Both the position numbers and the translations under genes were made by a program. Source: Apostichopus californicus (Eukaryota; Echinodermata; Holothuroidea; Aspidochirotida; Stichopodidae). Taken from it: a stretch of DNA of 24,845 bases. Positions 19,887 through 24,845 of the stretch are shown piece after piece. Every line of letters starts with the position of its first letter. The first letter of the stretch is position 1. The stretch spans positions 1 to 24,845 of the forward strand of contig JAIPMN010039895.1 of the NCBI GenBank assembly GCA_020650975.1, given 5' to 3'. The notes under the pieces are model-generated. The model did no database searches. It saw only the letters and a list, made by a program, of their open reading frames with translations, and was not told the DNA's origin.

Positions 19887-20262
19887 AATATTAGTTACAA
19901 CCAAAGAAAGACAAGTGACCCATGTCAGTTTATTCAAGAGTTTCAATCTATTGTTATTGACTTACACATTCACAGTAAATTTCAAAAAACTTATTTTACA
20001 ATGTGGTACTTTCGGTATTTATAAATACAAGCACTCCTTTCATTTCATATGTCTGAATGAACTCAAGTTTATTTGAGAATGAGGAGTTATAGGGGTATGA
20101 CTAGATCATATATAATATTTAAGGCAATAATTAGTTACGACCGGAGAAAGAATCAAACTATTTCGCTCTTAGTCGATTTCATGTATTTCAATCTATTGTT
20201 ATTGACGTACATACTTTCAAAATATTTCTAGTAATTAATTTTATGTTATGCTATTTTCTTGC
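19887..20262. repeat. Degenerate tandem duplication, period about 240 bp
   Basis: TTAGTTACAACCAAAGAAAG at 19891 matches TTAGTTACGACCGGAGAAAG at 20131. TTTCAATCTATTGTTATTGA at 19941 recurs exactly at 20186. A partial third copy of the tail (TTATGCTATTTT) follows near 20388. Confidence 0.7.
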
Positions 20263-20476
20263 TAAAAACAATTTATATCAAGAGTTTGTTTTTGCAATGA
20301 CGACCACCAAACTATAACGCCTCTGATATATCGGATGTTCAACTACGGTTAATATTATTTTGTCTTTAAAGGCAATTTATTTTACGTTATGCTATTTTAG
20401 TTATTTGGAAGAAATTTAAATATTTGAATTTCACAAGGAACGTCTTTTTTCTAAAGAACACCGAGTAAGACTCCTG

Positions 20477-20482
20477 AATAAA
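20477..20482 (+). terminator. AATAAA, possible poly(A) signal
   Basis: This is the first canonical AATAAA I see after the stop codon at 19491, about 1 kb downstream. The link to the LRR-like gene is speculative. Confidence 0.2.
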
Positions 20483-20489
20483 GCCATAT

Positions 20490-21423
20490 TTACAAGGAAA
20501 CAACACACAAGATGAAAGCCAACTAATTAAAAAAAAACAATTAGTAAATTAAGAAAAAATATTCATTTCAAATTAACCATTAACCACTTCCATTTCCCTT
20601 TCCTTATATAATCAATGAACATGCTTGTTACGTCATTGCGTCACTTTCTTTGTATAGTCATAGACTTTGCTTGGGACACACCCATCCATCCCCTGCTATA
20701 GGGGTTCATGTAATATATAAGTTATCTCATATGTGATGTTTGAGGTATTTTACAATTAAACACGAATGAGACTATTTTAATTTATAGTGGTCTGTTCAGT
20801 CCAATCTAAAGCTGGAATTTGATGAGCACATCACTGAAATGACTGGATTGTAAAATAAGATTCTAACTCCAGTCAACAATGAGCATTTCCTATTAATATA
20901 ATTATTGTTGTAGCTAATTAAATGTCCTATACTTACAAATCATAAATATACATGACTGTATAGTGCTTAATGAGACATTAAATGGAAAACAAAGATGTTT
21001 TTGAAACACATGATTCGCCTGATGAAGGTGCAAGAGTGCATGTTTCGTACTGGTTTTGTTTCTTTCTGATATCCTTTTATCTTTCTATTTTCTATCATAT
21101 CCACTATCGTTATATTATGTTGAAGTAAGAACTCATAATTGTTACTATTTAAATGTTGTCTTCAATTTCACATCTTCGAGTCGGTCGATTCCGATCAACG
21201 AATAAAAAGACCGTTTTTCATCATCTACATCGTCTGCAGAAACAAAAATAATGCACATCACGTGATCTTTCGCAAGTAATGTACATATTGGCAATGTCCT
21301 CCCCCGTACCTTGGGTTTTTCTTACCAGTACTTACATGTTTCTATTTATCCATAGTAGGACTGTGAACTACATGAACCATACGTACTGTTTCAGGTCTTG
21401 CGAAATCAAGTGTATTCGGATGG
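20490..21423. other. No gene recognised
   Basis: This is AT-rich intergenic DNA. A small hairpin CTAATT-A8C-AATTAG lies near 20523-20542. An acceptor-like TGTTTCAG near 21393 is followed by an open stretch (VLRNQVYSDGTLEL) that runs into the 31-bp repeat and stops. This is only a possible exon. Confidence 0.45.
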
Positions 21424-21741
21424 AACGCTTGAGTTGTGTACTTTACTGTGTTAGGTCGATTGAGTTATATACTTTACTGTGTTAGGTCGATTGAGTTGTA
21501 TACTTTACTGTGTTAGGTCGCTTTAGTTATATAATTTACTGTGTTAGGTCGCTTGAGTTATATACTTTACTGTGTTAGGTCGTTGGAGTTATAAACTTTA
21601 CTGTGTTTGGTCGCTTTAGTTATATAATTTACTGTGTTAGGTCGCTTGAGTTATATACTTTACTGTGTTAGGTCGATTGAGTTATATAATTTACTGTGTT
21701 TGGTCGATTGAGTAATATACTTTACTGTGTTTGGTCGATTT
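21424..21741. repeat. 31-bp minisatellite, ten units plus a partial
   Basis: The unit is GTCGCTTGAGTTATATACTT followed by TACTGTGTTAG. Units 4-6 and 7-9 form a repeated three-unit (93-bp) block: units 4 and 7 are identical, units 5 and 8 are identical, and 6 and 9 share a TTTG end. This indicates a recent higher-order duplication. Confidence 0.95.
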
Positions 21742-22715
21742 ACAATGCTTGTAGCTCTTATAATGATTTAGTATTTTACTAGAAGTAATTCTAGTTTGTT
21801 TTCTCTCTTCTAATAAAATTCCACGATCCGACAAATGCTATCATGAACCATAAATTATCTTAACAAAGCGCCCGCAATTTGACATACTATGTCATGGGGC
21901 TTATGATGATTATGTAAATATTGAATGAATATTATTCTTTCGTTATCAATTTGTCAATAAAACCACCCTCCTTAGGGAGGGTCATATAAGTAGAATGAAG
22001 TCTGATCCAATACCCTGGTGTGTAAATGACAGCACAAAGCTCACAAAACTTGTTGTTGACATTGTGTAAATATATCTTTATTGCTTAATATGAGAGGAGA
22101 AGATATGGTGATTAGGTTATAAAGTAGTCAGCTGAAAAAGATTAACCAATCAGCGACAAGCAGATTATATATAGTCGCTGATAATATTTACCTGAGACCT
22201 TGATCAAACAAGTCACCCTCGGTACGTTTATTTTATAAGAAAACCGTAAATTGGTACCTTGTAATTTGCACGGATCCGGAATGGGGGAGGGGGTTACAAA
22301 TAGTTATTTTCAAAACCTTTCGCGTGTAGACCAAATTATAGACCTCATTTATATTCAAATAACTATGCCTCAGAATACCACATACCATGTCTAAAATGTA
22401 ACTTTTGTGGGGAACCTTTTCCAAATCCTGAATTCACCCGGCCGATTGGAAGGCAGACGCATTTCTATACTTCAAATTTATCCTTCACACATATCACTTG
22501 AAATTATCATAAAAGCGATCAGTATTGGCTCTAAACATGCTAGAGTAGTCGAATAATGGTCACCCATGTCCATTTTGCATTACTCTGCAACCTTAACATC
22601 AATCCCCTATTTGACACATTATATTGTATATTTCTTGACAGGCTTAGAGTACTGTTGAAAACATGTATTGACTTTAAACTATTGACATGCTTCCGTTCAT
22701 TAAAATCCTGTTCAG
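21742..22715. other. No gene recognised; two small hairpins
   Basis: Hairpin ACCCTCC-TTAG-GGAGGGT lies at 21965-21982. Inverted arms ATCAGCGAC (22149-22157) and GTCGCTGAT (22174-22182) lie around a TATATATA-containing loop. The rest is AT-rich noncoding sequence. A 63-codon minus frame at 22233-22424 is not convincing. Confidence 0.5.
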
Positions 22716-22803
22716 AATAAAAAAGAAAAAGAGCAAATAGTTTTGGAGGCTGGAACTGGACTGATCTGCTTCACAAATATAGAAGTGTCTAGCTTGATCA
22801 ATT
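22716..22803 (+). CDS. Isolated internal exon of an unidentified gene
   Basis: The acceptor AAAATCCTGTTCAG ends at 22715 and the consensus donor GTAAGTTTAT begins at 22804. The frame from the first base is open for 29 codons and reads EKEQIVLEAGTGLICFTNIE plus a VSSLIN tail, leaving in phase 1. The G-x-x-x-x-C spacing after a beta-like stretch loosely recalls the B-strand of an immunoglobulin-like domain, but a single short exon cannot establish that. A partner exon was not identified. The acceptor near 23747 has a compatible phase and a long open frame but no clear meaning. Confidence 0.4.
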
Positions 22804-23582
22804 GTAAGTTTATTTTTCAATATCATGTAAATATTCAGTTCTATAGTCTCATTGTAAAGTGTATATCATGAGTCATAGTTACACATCATTACTGATATCA
22901 TATTACTACCCTATGTATTTCATACAGTGATTTATTGTAACATATTGACACGAGCAACGTAACTCATACATTATTACCAGAGATTTCTTATAGCGCTTCT
23001 GCGCTCGATATCTTTCTGCGTAGCAGCAACGCTTTTACAGTACTAGAAATAACTTACTTCACATGTCCAAACAAATATAATGTGTGTGTTTACTACAAAT
23101 ATATCGCGCGTATATCGATATTCGTATTCGTTACACCCATTCTCTTTTAAAATATAATATTTCCCTATACGCTAGTTACTAAGCGACTCAATTGAAGATG
23201 GGTGACAACGTGTAGTTTGTAAACTACGTTTATATCAAACTATAGCGTAAACGAATTTACACAAAACTGTGTTTCATCGACATGGCAAATAGTTTATCAC
23301 AGCATGAACACAAGTTCTGGACGAATAGAAGTGGAATAAAAAGAATATGATACATAAACTAATAATTTAAAGTTGGGAGTACGTTTTGAATAATCCGAAT
23401 GTTTCAAGTTCCTAGATCTGCTGTAAATCTTTATTTTAGAGGGCGCTCGATATTTTCCCTAGGTCAGTCTCTTCGCGGAAGTTCTTTCGGAAATACTTCC
23501 GTGGCTCCTTAAATATTGCTTTTTGTTGCTGTTGTTGAATTTTTCTTCCGCCTAGATTAAACTAATGAGTGCGTTTAGGAGC
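22804..23582. other. No gene recognised
   Basis: This is AT-rich sequence, probably intron if the exon at 22716 is real. Several AG sites near 22927-23040 follow pyrimidine tracts, but none opens a sensible frame. Confidence 0.45.
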
Positions 23583-23720
23583 ATTAAAACTGTTGTTGTT
23601 GTTGTTGTTGTTGTTAAATATAATCTGATACTGTCATATATACAAGAAATAGCTTTAAAACTGCTGTTATTTGTAAATATTATCTAATAGTGTCATATAT
23701 ACACGAACCAGCTTTAGGAG
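23583..23720. repeat. Two ~70-bp tandem copies with an expanded GTT tract
   Basis: The copies start at about 23583 and 23653, both with TTAAAACTG. The first carries an eight-unit GTT run (about 23592-23615). Both end in CTGTCATATATACA-like or GTGTCATATATACA-like words. The second copy has CTGCTGTTATTTG in place of the GTT run. Confidence 0.75.
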
Positions 23721-24577
23721 AGAAAAGATCATCATTTTTTGATTCCAGATTCCATAGAGTCAGCTCGCGCATACACAGCAACGAGGTTCAAAGTGATCAA
23801 TAAACACGGTTTTCCATTTTTTGGGGGCTTGGTGACACCAGTTTTCACTTTAATTATATTAGTGAATGTGTCGGCTTGGGAAAGGGGCCTTACGAAGAGG
23901 AGGTACCCCTCGCATTTAAACCTTCTTTAAACCTTCATTACGGGTGCTTAGTTGCAAAATGATGTTATATGTTGCAATATTTTTACAGGAGAAGAAAATG
24001 TTCAAAATCGTTCACTTTCTTTTCTACGCCTCTGCGTCGTCATACAAATTCACCCTGCGTGTTCGTATGCTTGTGAGTGTTGTGCATTTACGACATCGTG
24101 TTATTTTAAAGCATAGTTTTGTACACTGCACAGATAACGCACGTTAGGACCAACAGTCTGAAATCTGTTAGGACCTATATGACAGCACCATTGGATAGGA
24201 CGCTGGAGAGGCCCATTGAAATCAAATGACTAGATCAAATATCGAACGACTTTATTCTGTGAGTTCATTACATGGCGTGTATAACTTCAGTTCATCATTC
24301 CTTGCGAGACAATAATAATCAACATATCTATTTAATCTGACAATGTTTCAGCAAGTTAGTCCTTTAAAATGCTATATTTATTTTAACAATAACCACAACC
24401 AACCTAATCGTGTGCTGCTGTCAACCTAATTGAGGGCGTATGTCATATTCGGTGTATAAGCGACCACCAACTCGCGGACGAATAACTTTTACTTTCGAGG
24501 GCGCTTGACCATCTCATTCAGAAAAAGAGTGAAAATTAAAACTAATCAGATCAAACACCAAACTTGATTGTGAGAGT
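23721..24577. other. No gene recognised
   Basis: Open frames at 23739-23930 and 23944-24147 each follow an acceptor-like AG (23747 and 23992), and a GTGAGT donor-like word is at 24073. Neither encodes a recognisable sequence, and the second would need the wrong phase to follow 22803. They are left as unassigned. Confidence 0.4.
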
Positions 24578-24657
24578 ATTGAATAATCTGATAAATATTG
24601 ATTGATGTGATAAATATTGAATAATCTAATAAATATTGAATAATCTGATAAATATTG
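24578..24657. repeat. 19-bp tandem repeat, four units
   Basis: The unit is ATTGAATAATCTGATAAAT. Units 1 and 4 are identical, unit 3 has one change and unit 2 several. Confidence 0.9.
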
Positions 24658-24784
24658 TGCATTGTCGAATTTATTTAAATGATATAACTGGATTCAATTC
24701 TGTTGTTTTGTTGTTTTGTAATGAAACTGAACAATATCTGCCTAGTTGGGAATGGTTTTCGTCTGTCCATTTTCTCGTTCTACC

Positions 24785-24845
24785 AGGGACGGCGAAAGAT
24801 TTTTAAATCCTGAGGAGGGTGGGGGGGGGGGGGTCGGGGGACAAA
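24785..24845. repeat. Possible repeat end with G13 tract
   Basis: CAGGGACGGCG followed by a short AT-rich stretch and a long G run (24821-24833) at the window edge. A similar GGGACGGC word occurs near 2250. This may be the end of a dispersed element that is cut by the window. Confidence 0.3.

Noticed and set aside
23739..23930. Open frame after an acceptor-like site, phase-compatible with the exon at 22716
   Set aside because: The joined sequence has no recognisable continuation of a domain and no clear donor, so the link was not accepted.
1..24845. tRNA or rRNA genes
   Set aside because: I saw no B-box-like GGTTCGAATCC word with a matching cloverleaf and no rRNA-like conserved stretches. 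A covariance-model scan would be decisive.

Overview
The window looks like nuclear DNA of a eukaryote, most likely a marine invertebrate. It is AT-rich, has no operons or densely packed reading frames, and carries introns with canonical GT-AG borders, microsatellites, minisatellites and fold-back elements. Recurrent 'taggcctat'-type words (near 387, 13641 and 15653) and frequent long C/G tracts remind me of echinoderm and other invertebrate deuterostome genomes. That assignment is an impression from composition, not a proof. There is no CRISPR array, no recognisable rRNA or tRNA, and no recognisable transposase or reverse transcriptase.

Layout. 1-1240: a terminal-inverted-repeat element (174-915, arms 66/69 identical over the core), then a second fold-back element (990-1232) holding a perfect 60-bp palindrome. 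1240-6600: mostly unique noncoding DNA with a 50-bp duplication, a possible two-exon 3' transcript end (3915-3964 and 4413-about 4775) and a ~164-bp local duplication. 6800-8400: three diverged copies of an AT-rich repeat, two of which flank a 34-bp tandem array (6966-7480). 8400-12150: nothing recognised. 12156-14195: two homologous ~240-bp segments 1.79 kb apart, each ending in a canonical splice donor, which look like duplicated first exons. 16079-19491: the one good gene, five exons on the plus strand joining into one frame of 155 codons, with a leucine-rich-repeat-like pattern. Its fourth intron holds a 36-bp minisatellite. 19500-22715: degenerate duplications and a 31-bp minisatellite. 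22716-22803: an isolated convincing internal exon of an unidentified gene. 22804-24845: AT-rich noncoding DNA with small repeats.

How the parts may work together. The duplicated donors at 12376 and 14160 are both phase 0, matching a strong acceptor-like site at 16123. The gene may therefore have two alternative first exons giving cytosolic N-termini, instead of the signal-peptide-like start at 16079. This is the most testable biological idea in the window. Nothing here amounts to a demonstrated new system. The gene has no family name I can assign beyond a probable LRR fold.
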